This document shows, piece by piece, positions 1 through 11,000 of a stretch of 64,000 bases of DNA. Both the position numbers and the translations under genes were made by a program. Position 1 is the stretch's first letter; every line of letters starts with the position of its first letter. The stretch is from Corynespora cassiicola. Its lineage: Eukaryota; Ascomycota; Dothideomycetes; Pleosporales; Corynesporascaceae. The notes under the pieces are model-generated. The model did no database searches, had not been told where the DNA came from, and saw only the letters and a program-made list of their open reading frames with translations. The stretch covers positions 1,488,001 to 1,552,000 of the forward strand of contig JAEUWY010000006.1 of the NCBI GenBank assembly GCA_022059125.1, in the 5' to 3' direction.

Positions 1-499
1 AATGAAGCCAGCTCTCTACTGCGTTTCGACCCCTCCGAAAAGCCGTCTCTGCGTCGAGAAACAAGCCCTTGACATAGCATTCCTTCCGAATAACCTTTGC
101 CATTTCCATGTATTGGTCAGGAGTGAACTTGGGACATTTCAGCAGCTTGTCTGCTTCCCTTAGCCTCATTACGTAGAATGTGTCCTGCGTTTGGTTTCGT
201 ATCGCCTCGACCACCCGTGCATCTTGGATTCTCTTTATTTGAAATGGATCCCTTTTGTCTCCTGCAATCCCAAGTTGAGCCTTGATCATCGCCATTCGCT
301 CCACGGTGACATCTTCGAGTAAAAGTTGAACTCAAACCAGGCCATACTTTCTTTGCAGTAGTTGTTCGCATTCTGTTTCGACTTGGGAGAAGGAGAAAAA
401 CGGCCCTCTATGTTCAGCATCGCCATTTGTAGCTGTCTGGTCGACAATATACCAGTAGCAATCCTGTTCTTCTGCCGTCTGGCTACTGACGGGCCTCAT
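1..499 (-). pseudogene. partial ORF at the left edge with an in-frame TGA
   Basis: Reading leftwards from an ATG at 497-499, one frame stays coding-like to the window edge. It is interrupted only by a TGA at 332-334. The first part (about 55 residues) is rich in Gln/Glu with Tyr-Trp-Tyr. The second part (about 110 residues) contains runs such as DKRDPFQIKRIQDARVVEA and looks alpha-helical. I do not recognise the family. The stop could be a broken gene (CGA to TGA is one transition), a sequencing error, or a start downstream of the stop (for instance the ATG near 296). I found no intron that removes the stop and keeps the frame. The 3' end lies outside the window. Confidence 0.35.
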
Positions 500-753
500 C
501 TAGCTGGTTGTGGTTGAACGGTGGGTAATGGAGCACGCAAGGAAACTGGAGGCAACGAGCTTTATGAATCGTTGGAACTGAGGTTGATTGAATGGATTAT
601 CATTATATTCAATGGTGACTACACGTGATGATGAAGTCCGATTGCTCCTGTGTCCACGAGAGAATACAATCCGCCACACTCCAACGTCACGAGCCATTAC
701 TATTTCAAACCTGCTCAGCATCTGCACCAGCAAACTCTCCCTGGCCCTACCTC

Positions 754-1401
754 TCAAAAAACTTGCCGCGTCTGCATATCCACCTCAATCACCGTAACAA
801 CCATATCCACAGCCTCCTTAATCTTACTCAACGCCACCCTATCCACCCCATTCCCAATCGCCCTCGAAACATCCCACTGAAACCTATACCCCTTCTGCCC
901 CATCACCCCCGCCACAATCTCCCTAACCACCTTCTTCGCCTGATGCTTATTCACATACGTCCCCACAATCCGCATCTCCCTCGCCGGCGTCAACCTCTTA
1001 TAGTCATGTCCCGCCAACTCACTCACCATCCTCTCCCCATCCGTCCAAACCGGAAAATGCGGCGTCCACGCCCGCACCATCCACACCAGCCCCGGTAGCG
1101 GCTCCCTGCGCTCGTCGTCGAGCGCCCACACCACCTCTCCGCCCGTGTACCGCGCTTCCTCTACAAAGTCGACGTACAGGATGCCCGTCCACGTCGGTGA
1201 GATGGGGATCGCGAACGGGTGGTGGGAGAGGTCTTCGAGTTGGGAGGGGAGGAGGGAGGGGATGGCGTGGAAGTCGGTGAGCAGGTTGAGGAGGAAGGTG
1301 AGGGCTCTTTGGGTTTCTTTAGGGCTGTAGCCGAAGGGGCCGAAGGTTTCGGTGTAGGGGGTCCAGGAGAAGGTACAAACGAAGTGGCGGGGATAGATCA
1401 T
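754..1401 (-). CDS. hypothetical protein, paralogue of the gene at 2144-2821
   Basis: Single-exon ORF of 215 residues, started at the ATG at 1401. The frame is open up to 1656, but the extra part reads like untranslated sequence. There is no signal peptide, membrane segment or known motif. It shares an order of features with the neighbour at 2144-2821: an early F-G-P-F, a Leu-rich helix after it, a central beta-like stretch (ILYVDF here), a V-x-GTY element followed by a basic helix, and a C-terminal M/L-VTV-x-E-[VL]. I infer a divergent tandem pair. The 3' half uses many C-ending codons, unlike the 5' half. I assign no function. Confidence 0.6.
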   Translation of the reverse strand: MIYPRHFVCTFSWTPYTETFGPFGYSPKETQRALTFLLNLLTDFHAIPSLLPSQLEDLSHHPFAIPISPTWTGILYVDFVEEARYTGGEVVWALDDERREPLPGLVWMVRAWTPHFPVWTDGERMVSELAGHDYKRLTPAREMRIVGTYVNKHQAKKVVREIVAGVMGQKGYRFQWDVSRAIGNGVDRVALSKIKEAVDMVVTVIEVDMQTRQVF

Positions 1402-2143
1402 AGTCCAGGTCTTGGGGGTTATGTCTATATTGGAGGTTGCGACAGTCTTAGGGGGGTTGTTGGGAGGAGAGTCCTTTGAGTGAGGAGCATACGAGGCTTT
1501 TATGCAGAGAGTCCTTGGGTGAAAGAAGACACAATAGTGAACAGTATTCCAAAAATATTTGTACTGAATTTGTAATTGTATAGGAAACACATTATCTGCC
1601 CTGGAAGTAATTTGAGTTGCAATGCAGAAACTGCCCTTATCCACACATGTTGCCAAGACAACGGCCTATTCATGTTGTGTTTTCCTGCTTCGTTTCCTTA
1701 TCAGTGTAAAGAATAGAGAGAGAGAGACATCAATTCACTGTACGGAAACGATGAAAATGTAGTTTTTATGCTTGTCGTGGATCGTTGTCGCTACCTTATC
1801 AGATCCTGTCGTCTGACCACTCGTAGTCATCTCGCGGCGTGACAGCTTCTTGTATTGTTACGAGACAGTTGTTGAATATTTTAAATCAGCCTGTCCCTCC
1901 ACACATCACCTGCAACTTTGTTAAAGACCACCGGGCGTGACGTTCTTCATTGGCGATATTCCAGAGATTTTGTCGTAACCCCAATCGTGCCAGTCCATCC
2001 CCCGTTCCTCCCTCTCCAGAGAAAAGGTTCAAATATGCAGTGCGGTATAAGCCTCCCGGTTTTTAGTTCAAGGAGTGGTGTCGGCAATCGAGTTTCTATC
2101 TAATCAGCTTGCATTCACAGGTATCTTCTACCCCAATATAAAC
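1402..2143. other. intergenic, 742 bp
   Basis: Space between two tandem minus-strand genes. It holds the presumed promoter of the left gene and the 3' flank of the right one. An AG dinucleotide run lies at about 1715-1727. I see no gene or RNA in it. Confidence 0.6.
1715..1727. repeat. short AG microsatellite
   Basis: About six AG units upstream of the gene ending at 754. Confidence 0.6.
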
Positions 2144-2821
2144 TCACGCGTCCTTCCTTGTGCTCTTGCTGACCACGAGTTCAGTCACGGTAACGAGATT
2201 CTTAAATACAATCTCTCCATCCTTCATCCCGAGTCTCCAGCCAAAAATGACCCCGTTGATGCGACAGGGACAAGTCACGGCGGGATGGACCTCGACGGGA
2301 CCCAGCCCCAGCGCCTGCCGAGCGGCATACATGGCTCTCTGTATTGACATGTACGTCCCGTAGACTGTTACTCGATCTCCAGGGAGACCATTTGGGCCAG
2401 CCGCCTCTTTCAGCGCGGCGGCAATCTTGTCCGTCCGGCCAGACTTGGGCAACTTGATGGCCGGCGAGAGCTCAATCTGGCGAACCGAGAATATCTCGGT
2501 GGCACCCCTCTGCATGGTTAAAAGCTTCTCTGCAACAGGCGCTCTCTTCTCCATCTCGATTTGGAATCTAACAATGTACTTGTCGTTGATGTTGGCCTGG
2601 TATCCGTTGAGGCGGTCGAGGCTGGGCCTTTCGTCCTTGATGTATTGGTCGAAAGCTGTTTTGGCTTCAGGGAACGGGTCGAGGAGTTTACGCCAGGTGT
2701 TAAGGAGCAATTGAACATCATCGTCGACTGCGGGGTGGAAGGGCCCAAAGATCCTGGTCCCGTTGGTGATCGAATCATACACCTTCAAGTGAATGATGAA
2801 GTCGTTAGAAGCAGCTGTCAT
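2144..2821 (-). CDS. hypothetical protein, paralogue of the gene at 754-1401
   Basis: Single-exon ORF of 225 residues, started at the ATG at 2821 (MTAASNDFIIHLKVYDS). The frame continues upstream to 2971, but that part is not needed. It has IFGPF near residue 27, a helix with LLNTWRKLLDPF, a beta-like IVRFQIEM segment, VTVYGTYMSIQRAM about two thirds along, and NLVTVTELV near the C-terminus. These line up in order with the left neighbour, although identity is low. The pattern suggests a small soluble alpha/beta protein. I do not recognise the family and see no signal peptide. Confidence 0.65.
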   Translation of the reverse strand: MTAASNDFIIHLKVYDSITNGTRIFGPFHPAVDDDVQLLLNTWRKLLDPFPEAKTAFDQYIKDERPSLDRLNGYQANINDKYIVRFQIEMEKRAPVAEKLLTMQRGATEIFSVRQIELSPAIKLPKSGRTDKIAAALKEAAGPNGLPGDRVTVYGTYMSIQRAMYAARQALGLGPVEVHPAVTCPCRINGVIFGWRLGMKDGEIVFKNLVTVTELVVSKSTRKDA

Positions 2822-3521
2822 TTTGAATTGGCAAGTGTGAAGATTGAATCTTATCGTTCGAAGTGTTAGTGGTGTGGGGATGGTGATATTTGTCTCAACA
2901 AAATCAAGGGTGGCTGGTTGAGCGTTTGCTAACAAACGCCAGCACGCAAAGCACCCGCTAGAAGCTTTCACCTATTGAGTTTCTGGGAAATTCTGCCATT
3001 TTCATAATTAACCTCTTTAACTCTTTTCACTCTGGAAGAACTGTCTAGTCCTGGGAAAGGTGGTATTTTCTTTTTTTACAATAGCCGCTGGATAGATGAA
3101 GAAAAGACTATCGTTATACATCGGGGAAGTCTTTTATTCTTCATTTCTTTGAGATGGTTGAGCCTTGAAACCTCGGTTCTTAAAGGCTGACTGTTCTTCT
3201 CCAGTTATTCTCAACAGAAAACGTCATTACAAACATCACTACCAAAGCTCTATCAACGGAGTTTAACAGACCAACTTCTTTTCAAAACAGTCGACAGTTA
3301 GATGCTTCTAGCTAATTTTTTTTTCGTCATGCAATCATGAACAGCCCGCGGGTATTAATACACATAATGATTACATGTCAAGCAACTCTTCGCCCACTAT
3401 CCTAGGCAAAGCGATTGACGGCCCAAAATACCATTCTAAAGAACTCCACCCTACTGCTGCACCAGAACCATGGAGGGTTTCATATCGTGTTCAAGGTAAA
3501 TCCGTACACCAGACCCATCAA
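2822..3521. other. intergenic, 700 bp
   Basis: Promoter side of the hypothetical gene at 2144-2821 and 3' flank of nfu1. It is AT-rich with poly-T runs near 3068 and 3316. I see no gene in it. Confidence 0.6.
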
Positions 3522-4514
3522 TTAACCTTCCACGTAATCCAGGCTTCCCTTGCCAACAGTAGAAGGCGTCGCATTCGGACCTTTCTGTTGCCTCAACTTC
3601 TCCTCGAACTTGGCGAATTCCGTCATTGCAATTTCCTCTTCCTGGTCCATGACCTGCTGCACGCCCTTCACTTCTTCGATATAATGCATCAGCATGCTCT
3701 CTATGCCATTCTTCAGAGTGACGGTGCTGGAATCGCAAGTTCGGCAGGCACCCCGCAGCTTGAGAAGTACCTGTCCATCCTCAAAGCCTCGGAAGTCAAT
3801 ATCTCCACCATCTTCCTGGATTGCAGGTCGCACCCTTGTCTCCAGCAATTCTTTGATCATACCAACCACTTCACTGTCGTTCTCATCATATGCCAAGCTG
3901 TCTACCTCCGTTCCCTCCTGTCCGCTCTCGCCGGCCTTGTCTTCGACGGTGTTTACGATGGGCTGTCCGCTGACCATTGCCTCATTGATTACAGAAAACA
4001 CTTCCGGCTTCACATGCGCCCATGGTGTCGCGCTGTCCTTTGTGACTGTGATGAAGTCTGTGCCCAAAAAGACTGATGTCACTCCGTCGATGTTGAGGAG
4101 GTTCGCAGCAAGCGGGGATGGGTGGGGAGGTGCAAGTGTCGAGCGCGGCGACAGATATTCGAGAAAGGTGGAAGAAATCGACTCGGGTAGAACGCGCTGG
4201 TTTGGATTGAATTTGAGGGCCTTGCGAAGAACGTTAGCAAGAGGTCAATGATGCGGAATGTTCAGACATACATCAGGATTAGGTGTTGCTTCGGTCTGAA
4301 TAAACATGGTGCGTCGCGCAGTAGCTACAGAAGGAACCGATATGCCCTGGGCCCATTGCTGCGGCCGTGGTCTATGCTGCATAGGTGAGGCGGTGATGGG
4401 TGACGATTTCTGATGCAAACATCTTGTGGCAATCTTGGAAGCGTGGGATCGGACGGAGGGGGTCGCGCGAGCTAAGCTGCGAACAGCTGACCGAGGAATC
4501 ATTGTAGTCGCCAT
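3522..4514 (-). CDS. nfu1: NifU-like iron-sulfur cluster scaffold, mitochondrial (Nfu1)
   Basis: Two exons, complement(3522..4220, 4272..4514), 313 residues. The 51-nt intron has GTATGT, a CTAAC branch site and an AG end; splicing gives TEATPNPDALKFNP, the conserved start of the Nfu N-terminal domain. Residues 1 to about 65 are Arg/Ser/Ala-rich and fit a mitochondrial presequence. The C-terminal NifU domain carries EDGGDIDF and the cluster-binding pair Cys240-x2-Cys243 (GACRTCDSS). Nfu1 delivers 4Fe-4S clusters to mitochondrial enzymes such as lipoate synthase and succinate dehydrogenase (family knowledge). The charged tail after the domain is usual in fungi. Confidence 0.95.
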
Positions 4515-4898
4515 TACGGAGTTGTGTAAAACGGAGGAGTGAGGAAACGAAGAAGGGGGCCGCAGAGTGTACAACGGCAGTGTATGAGGCGGAACATAGA
4601 AGTTTCCGGACCTCGGCCTTATGACGTTCGTTGCATTATTCAGCTTGATCTCTTGGCAGACAAGGGTTTGTTCGGCAAAGGGCCGCTCACGTGAGCTTGG
4701 GCATTCACAGGTTCCTTAGCGGTAGATACTGATAAACTACCTAGGTAACTGAGCAGTGAAATTACAAAGAAATATTTCTATCACTTTGCAGAGTACATTA
4801 TGGCAACTTTTGTGAATAATCTGCTAAAAGGTTTATCCCCCGGGTGCTCCAGTATTCTACCCCAAACTTAAGAGACATTCCCATTCGCGACCACCACA
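4515..4898. other. intergenic between divergent units, 384 bp
   Basis: Lies between nfu1 (minus) and the broken coiled-coil gene (plus) and should hold the nfu1 promoter. I see no gene in it. Confidence 0.55.
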
Positions 4899-6160
4899 AT
4901 GTTTTCCACTGGCATCAAAATAAAAGACGATAAATATGCAATAAATGCCGTTCGCGAGTCCAACAATGAAGCCAATACGAAGAATGACGACACCGGAGAC
5001 GAAGTTGATTTGGCTGATCACATTTTCAACATGGCTTGTATTGCTGGTCATGGTCTGGACACAGTTACTAATGCTCTCTAGGCGAAGATCCTCAAAGATG
5101 TGGCGCACCAGGTCAAGAGTCTGGAGAGACAACTTCGCGCACAAAATTCCGAAGTGAGTCAGCTATCGGCTAAGCACGAAGACGTCAAGCGGAAGCTGTC
5201 TATGTCTACCAATATCATCTCCGAGAATGAGCTGAAGAAACTCTTCCATGAAAGGAACACTCTCAATAATCATGTTTCCAAGCTCCAGAGCCGATTATCT
5301 GCCTTGAAGAGTAGCCTGGAGCAGAAAGATAGGTTTGCTGCTGAAGCACAGGAAGAGAAATCACATTTGGAGAAGGAGAATGAGATGCTCAGAAAAGAGT
5401 TGGAGGATAAAAGAAAGGCACACAATTCTCAGAAGGCGGTACCCCTTCTTCTACTTCTTGATTGAAGCCTCAATTCTCTCTCACAAAACCGCCAAGGGAA
5501 GGAAAGCATGTATATGAATCAAGATGTTCCATTGATAGCAACAGAGATAGGTCTGAGAGCATGGACCTCACGAATGAGGCACCAAGGCTTGGAAACAAAG
5601 CGGGGGTCATTTTTGTTACAAGAAGTTGTCTCAAGGCTTCCAAACATTTCATTTACTTATCGATTGGTACCCCTCATACGGATACCTAGATCCATTTAAA
5701 TGAGGTCACCTGCCCCATCATGTTATTTGAGGTAGATCAAACAACTATTACCACCCACAACTGATTGCATACATCGTTTATAAACGGGCAAGACATCATG
5801 GCTGAACCAGCTTTGCAACGCATTAACTACGAGAATATGTCTCCACTCGAGTGTTACCTTCGATGAATCAACAGGGGCGAGCTTGCAGCCAACGGTGCTT
5901 CTGTGATAAAGCTGTGTCTCCAGATTAGTGCAGCAGTCCTTAAAAGTAGATGCGATATCTTAGAAAAGAAACACGAACAACTACAACGTCTTATGGACCA
6001 CCCATATTACTCTGAATACCTACATCGTCTAATCGAGGAGTACGGCAAGGAACTGGAAAGCATGAAAGAGGATGCGGAAACCTTGATGGCTGTCTTATAG
6101 GAGATGACAGACGATATAGCACTCGAGGAAAAGCTCAGCAATGTCAATGGGGGGTCATAG
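4899..6160 (+). pseudogene. decaying coiled-coil gene with several in-frame stops
   Basis: From the ATG at 4899, frame 3 reads through an acidic start and a strong coiled coil (5082-5440; heptads rich in Lys, Glu and Leu). It has a TAG at 5079-5081 and a TGA at 5463-5465. Around 5440-5467 the coding signal shifts frame. It then continues to about 6160 through a Ser/Arg-rich part and a second helical part (5903-6100), with stops at 5687, 5762, 5864, 6098 and 6158. All are TAG or TGA, one transition from CAG or CGA. A 60-nt intron (5038-5097) could remove the first stop, but I found no introns for the rest. Expression as separate short proteins is possible. The family is not recognised. Confidence 0.45.
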
Positions 6161-6167
6161 GCCGAAT

Positions 6168-6659
6168 AAAGCAAATATTAATAGTTGCGAACTTGAAGCC
6201 ATCCTTCATCAGCACACCACAGGATGTTAGGAGAAAACCATCTCATGTATTAGCCACAAAGGCCATCACAATATATAGATTAGATTAGATTTCTTAGGTT
6301 AGATCAGCCATTCTATAGAGGATTCATGGTGGATCACCTGCACTCCTGCTAAAAACCTGTAGACTAGGTGACATTGTATAGCCTGCAGCACAGATTAAAG
6401 TACTTTGAAAATCACCGAGTAAACCCCACTATTATCTAGTAGATTTGACGATCAGTCGGTAACAAGGTAGGGGACCTGTTAAGCCGAGCAGGATAGATGA
6501 GGCCTATGATCCCAGCAATGGACCGCCTTGGCCCAAGCTCCCTCGGAAGCTCCAGCATCCCCGCAAACATCCCCCACAACCGCGTGAGCTCTCACACCAC
6601 TCCGTTTCTCCTTTCAATAACACCCACGACACCAATCAACACCCATTTTATACTCCATT
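6168..6659. other. intergenic, about 490 bp
   Basis: Upstream of HMG-CoA lyase. It is AT-rich on the left and C-rich over the last 100 bases, which fits a promoter plus 5' UTR. I see no gene in it. Confidence 0.55.
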
Positions 6660-7826
6660 ATGCCCTCGAAGTTCACTTGTCTCCGCGCTGCCCGCCTCGC
6701 AGCGCGCCATCCTCTCCAAAGACGCTCGCTTGCCACCGCCGCGTCTAACCGGGGTGCCGACTACGTTCGCATTGTCGAAGTTGGACCTCGGGATGGCCTC
6801 CAGAACGAAAAGCAGAGCATACCTGTGGCGACAAAGATAGAATTGGTGGAGCGACTTGCAAAAACAGGACTTCGGACGATTGAAGCCGGCAGCTTCGTGA
6901 GCCCGAAATGGGTCCCGCAGGTGCGCATCAACCCCCCAGGTCAGGAATATCTGCATGATGGTGCTAACCGCGAAACCCAGATGGCAAACTCTTCGGAAAT
7001 CCTTGACCACGTCCTCAATACTCCACCGCAGTCTCCGCACCCGATCACGTACCAATGGCTCCTCCCGAACGTGAAGGGCTTGGATACCTTCCTGAACGCC
7101 TGGCAGGCGAAAGGCGCTGGAGAGGGCGCATACCCCACACCTCCCCCGTCGCCAGGCGCTCAAGGCGAGTCCGCATCCTCGCAGCCCCAGCACGAACTCT
7201 CTATCTTCACCGCCGCGACCGAAGCCTTTACGCAAAAGAACACAAACTGCTCGATAGCAGAGTCGCTGAAGCGCTTCGAGCCCATCATGACACGCGCAAA
7301 GGAGCTGAACCTGAACGTGCGAGCATACATCTCGGTCGCATTGGGCTGCCCGTACGAAGGCCCCAACGTGGATCCCCACAAGGTCGCGGAGTTGGCCGTG
7401 AACCTGCTCGAGATGGGCGCGGATGAGATCTCGGTTGCGGATACTACCGGTATGGGCACTGCGCCCAAGACGGCAGAGTTGTTGAAGACGCTGAGCGCGG
7501 CGGGCGTGGAGAAGAACGACTTGGCGCTGCATTTCCATGATACATACGGTCAGGCTCTTGTAAACTCGGTCGTTGCGCTTGAGCACGGCATTAGGACTTT
7601 CGATGCCGCGGTCGGCGGTCTGGGAGGTTGCCCGTTCAGCCCCGGTGCGACGGGTAATGTTGCTACAGAGGATTTGGTCCATTGCTTCCACAGTCTAGGT
7701 GCGAAGACGGATGTAGATATTGAGCAGCTGTCTGAGGTTGGTGAGTGGATATCCAAGGAGCTCGGCAGGGCAAACGAGAGCAGGGCTGGAAAAGCTACCC
7801 TCGCACGTCTCCGCAAAAGCTCATGA
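6660..7826 (+). CDS. hydroxymethylglutaryl-CoA lyase, mitochondrial
   Basis: Cleaves HMG-CoA to acetyl-CoA and acetoacetate in leucine breakdown and ketone-body formation. Best model is join(6660..6920, 6981..7826), 368 residues. The 60-nt segment 6921-6980 starts GTGCGC, contains GCTAAC and ends CCCAG; removing it joins WVPQ to MA, as in the family. It has no stop and is a multiple of three, so an unspliced reading gives a false 388-residue protein. Residues 1 to about 30 form an Arg-rich presequence. PRDGLQ (Arg44, Asp45) and GLGGCPFSPGATGN are the active-site signatures, and FHDTYG gives metal-binding histidine. A Pro/Gly/Ser-rich insert of about 25 residues lies mid-protein. Confidence 0.95.
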   Translation: MPSKFTCLRAARLAARHPLQRRSLATAASNRGADYVRIVEVGPRDGLQNEKQSIPVATKIELVERLAKTGLRTIEAGSFVSPKWVPQVRINPPGQEYLHDGANRETQMANSSEILDHVLNTPPQSPHPITYQWLLPNVKGLDTFLNAWQAKGAGEGAYPTPPPSPGAQGESASSQPQHELSIFTAATEAFTQKNTNCSIAESLKRFEPIMTRAKELNLNVRAYISVALGCPYEGPNVDPHKVAELAVNLLEMGADEISVADTTGMGTAPKTAELLKTLSAAGVEKNDLALHFHDTYGQALVNSVVALEHGIRTFDAAVGGLGGCPFSPGATGNVATEDLVHCFHSLGAKTDVDIEQLSEVGEWISKELGRANESRAGKATLARLRKSS

Positions 7827-8056
7827 TCAGAGGTCAATGTAGAGTACGATCTGTCTCATAAAATTCGGTCCAAATATTTAAGCCCAAGAACCTCCCAAAA
7901 CTATGCTTTCCAAGCCCACAATTTGATCCTTAAATGGCGCCGTACACCGTACACGGTCCTTTTCCAGCAATCATGTATTTTGATGTGTATCCAAGCTCAG
8001 CCCAAAAGGGAACCTCCTGAAAAGTATTCGCGTATCATAGCAAGCGATCAAGCATC

Positions 8057-11000
8057 TCAAATACTAACGAACCAACTCTTCTCTCCCTCTTGCGGATGCA
8101 CCTCAGCGCGCTTCAAGATGGGATCGGCACACGAGATCCTGATTCGCTCCGGTGTAGCAGGCGACCTGAGACTCAAGAGACTGTGCTCGCCAAACTCGGC
8201 ACGAGCAGCCTTGAGCGCATCACGGATAGCGAAGAACACGCAACTGCCCATAAACAGCGGTGGCTCGCCTAAGTTAACGTTAGCAGTCGCCTGGTTGCAG
8301 ATACGGCGCGTTAGGACTTACCAACACCCCTACTCCTTTGGATGGTCCTGAGATTCTCCCACTGGACATCCTTCAACAAGCTGACATTGAACACCTGGGG
8401 GATATCCCTGAAGCCCGGGATCTTGTAGGCTCCCGGACCCTTGGTGAAGATACCTCCCGTATTTCTCTGCCACAAGCTCTCCTCGACCGTGAATAGACCC
8501 TGGCCCTGGACGAAAGCTCCCTCGATCTGTCCGTAGTCGATGCTCGGGTTGATGGATCGACCGACGTCCATCTTGATATCGGCTCGCCGGCAGGTCCAAT
8601 CTCCCGTCAATGTGTCGATCTCGACTTCGGCAGCCGCAACACCCTGGGTGAAGTAGAAGAACATTTGTCCCTTGTTTTCACCCCAGACGTAACCGATATC
8701 AGGAGTCTTGTAGAAGCCCTGTGCTGAAAGGTTCACACGGTCAAAGTAAGCGGCATGAGCGATGTCTTTCATGGTAGCACTGGGGCCGAGCTTCTCCCTG
8801 TATGGCTTCAGGCGCTCGTTGAGTTGCTGACAGGCGTTGAAGATGGCATATCCGTTGAGGTCGGATGATGCTGAGGCAGCAGTGGAAGAAGCGTTGGCAA
8901 CGGTATTGGTGGCCGTCTCAGAGATGAAGACATTGTCGAGAGGGACCTGGAGCGCCTCGGCCGCAATCATTGTCATCTTGGTGTGAAGACCTTGGCCCAT
9001 CTCCGTACCGCCATGGGCAACTAGGACACTTCCATCGTGATAAATGTGTACTAGGGCTCCAGCCTGGTTGAGGAAGAGAGCAGTAAAAGAGATACCAAAC
9101 TTGGTCGGAATGAGAGCCAATCCTCGCTTGTTCCACTTGTGCGTCTTGTTGAACTCCGTAATAGCCTCCCGACGAGCTTCATAGTTTGACTCTTCCAGTA
9201 CCTGTTTGTACATGAGTGGGACATACCAGTCCTTGATCTCCTGGTTGAAGTGGGTGACCATGCCGTTCTCTGCAGAGTACATGTTGATCTCTCGCAGCTT
9301 CTCAGCTGGAATCTTCAGGTGGTCTGCAATCTCTTCAATGTATGTCTCGGCAATGAACATGCCTTGAGGTCCACCGAATCCTCGGAAAGCTGTGTTCGAA
9401 ACAGTGTTGGTCTTTGCGACACGTCCTCTGACATGGACATTAGGAATGGAGTAAACGTTGTCAATGTGAGAAAGCGAACGTTCAACAACCGCACCAGAAA
9501 GATCCTGACTCCAACCACCGTTTCCGAACACATCTGCATCGAGGGCTTGAATTCTTCCATCCTTGTTCACGGCTACCTTCCAGCGAGCAAGGAAGGGATG
9601 GCGCTGGCCAGACGTCATAATGTCCTCGTCTCGGTTCAGCATACATCGAACTGGTCTCCTCGTCTTGTTCGCGGCGCACGCAACGATTCCAGCAAGCTGG
9701 ATCGAACGGGTCTCCTTGCCACCAAATCCACCACCCATACGCTTGATGCGCGAGACAACTTTGTTTGCCGCTACACCGATGACTTTGGACACATATGCCT
9801 GGGTCTCGGCCGGGTTCTGAGTGCTGCTGAAAATTTCCATCTCGCCATCTTCAGGCTTGGGCACTGCCAAACACGCCTGTGTCTCAAGGTAAAAATGCTC
9901 CTGACCACCCATACGGGCGATACCGGTGAATACGTGATCAGCTTCAGCGAAAGCCTTCTCCGTATCTCCCCTCTTGATGTAACGGAAGTGGTTAAAGTAA
10001 CTCTCTTTCTCGATCGCTTCCTCGATGGTGAAAATGGCTGGCAACTCCTCGTATTCCACCTTAACAGCCCTGGCAGCTTGTTCGGCGCGCTTGGCAGTAT
10101 CTGCTAGGATCATACCGATCGGTTGGCCTGCAGTAAACACTTCATCGACAGCGAAGAAAACCTCGTCACAAGAAGGAGCACCCCACCAGTTGGACTCAGG
10201 CGTAGCGAGATCACGATGGTCAACCCAGCCAGCAACTCCGGGAAGGTCAAGGGCGGGCTCGGGATCGACAGAGATGAGTTTGGCATGGGCCTTTGTTGAA
10301 AGAACGAGGCATCCATATAATTCGTTCTTCTGAACGGGAATATCGTCGGTGTATTGCGCCTGGCCAGTACACTGCTTCATGGCGGCCACGTGCGGTTCTG
10401 AGCTTCCCAGAATCTTCTGTGTGTATGCCTCTGCAGCCTTGTGGTCTTTCTCGCCTGAGCTGATGTCACGCTCAATCTCGCCAATCGCCTGGGTATCGAC
10501 CTGCGTTTCTTTGGCGTGCAGTTCGGCAAGCACTTCGTGATAGAACTTGTAGAAGAAGCTCAGCGCCAGGGATTTCCTGTATGTCGCCATACCTCCTGGA
10601 ACTCCAAACCTCAGGTCGAAATCCTCGCCTAATGCGCTCATAACCCCCTCGAGCGTTTGGAGGTCAGTCAACTTCTTGCCCTGGAGATATGCAATAGCCT
10701 TCTTGGCCGCGATGGTAGTAGGTGCCATGCCACCATACACCAAGTCGGCACTCTGAACAATATGCCCTTCATCAAGACTGACTCGCAGAGCAGCATTGAC
10801 AATAGCGATATCATCATCCTTTCTCTTGGCCTGCTTGTATGCCCGCATATATTCGCCCTTCTCCTTGGTGACAGGAATACGCAGACTCGCAATGATCGCA
10901 TCCGGAGGCAGTGCCGTAGCTCGGTAGCCCTTAAAGAATGTCGACATTGGAATCTCGGTCGTCTCCTTCAAGCTCTTGGCCACCAGCGTCGAATTAGTAG

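Noticed and set aside
9250..10107. 285-codon plus-strand ORF inside hxA
   Set aside because: Antisense shadow of the conserved xanthine dehydrogenase reading frame.
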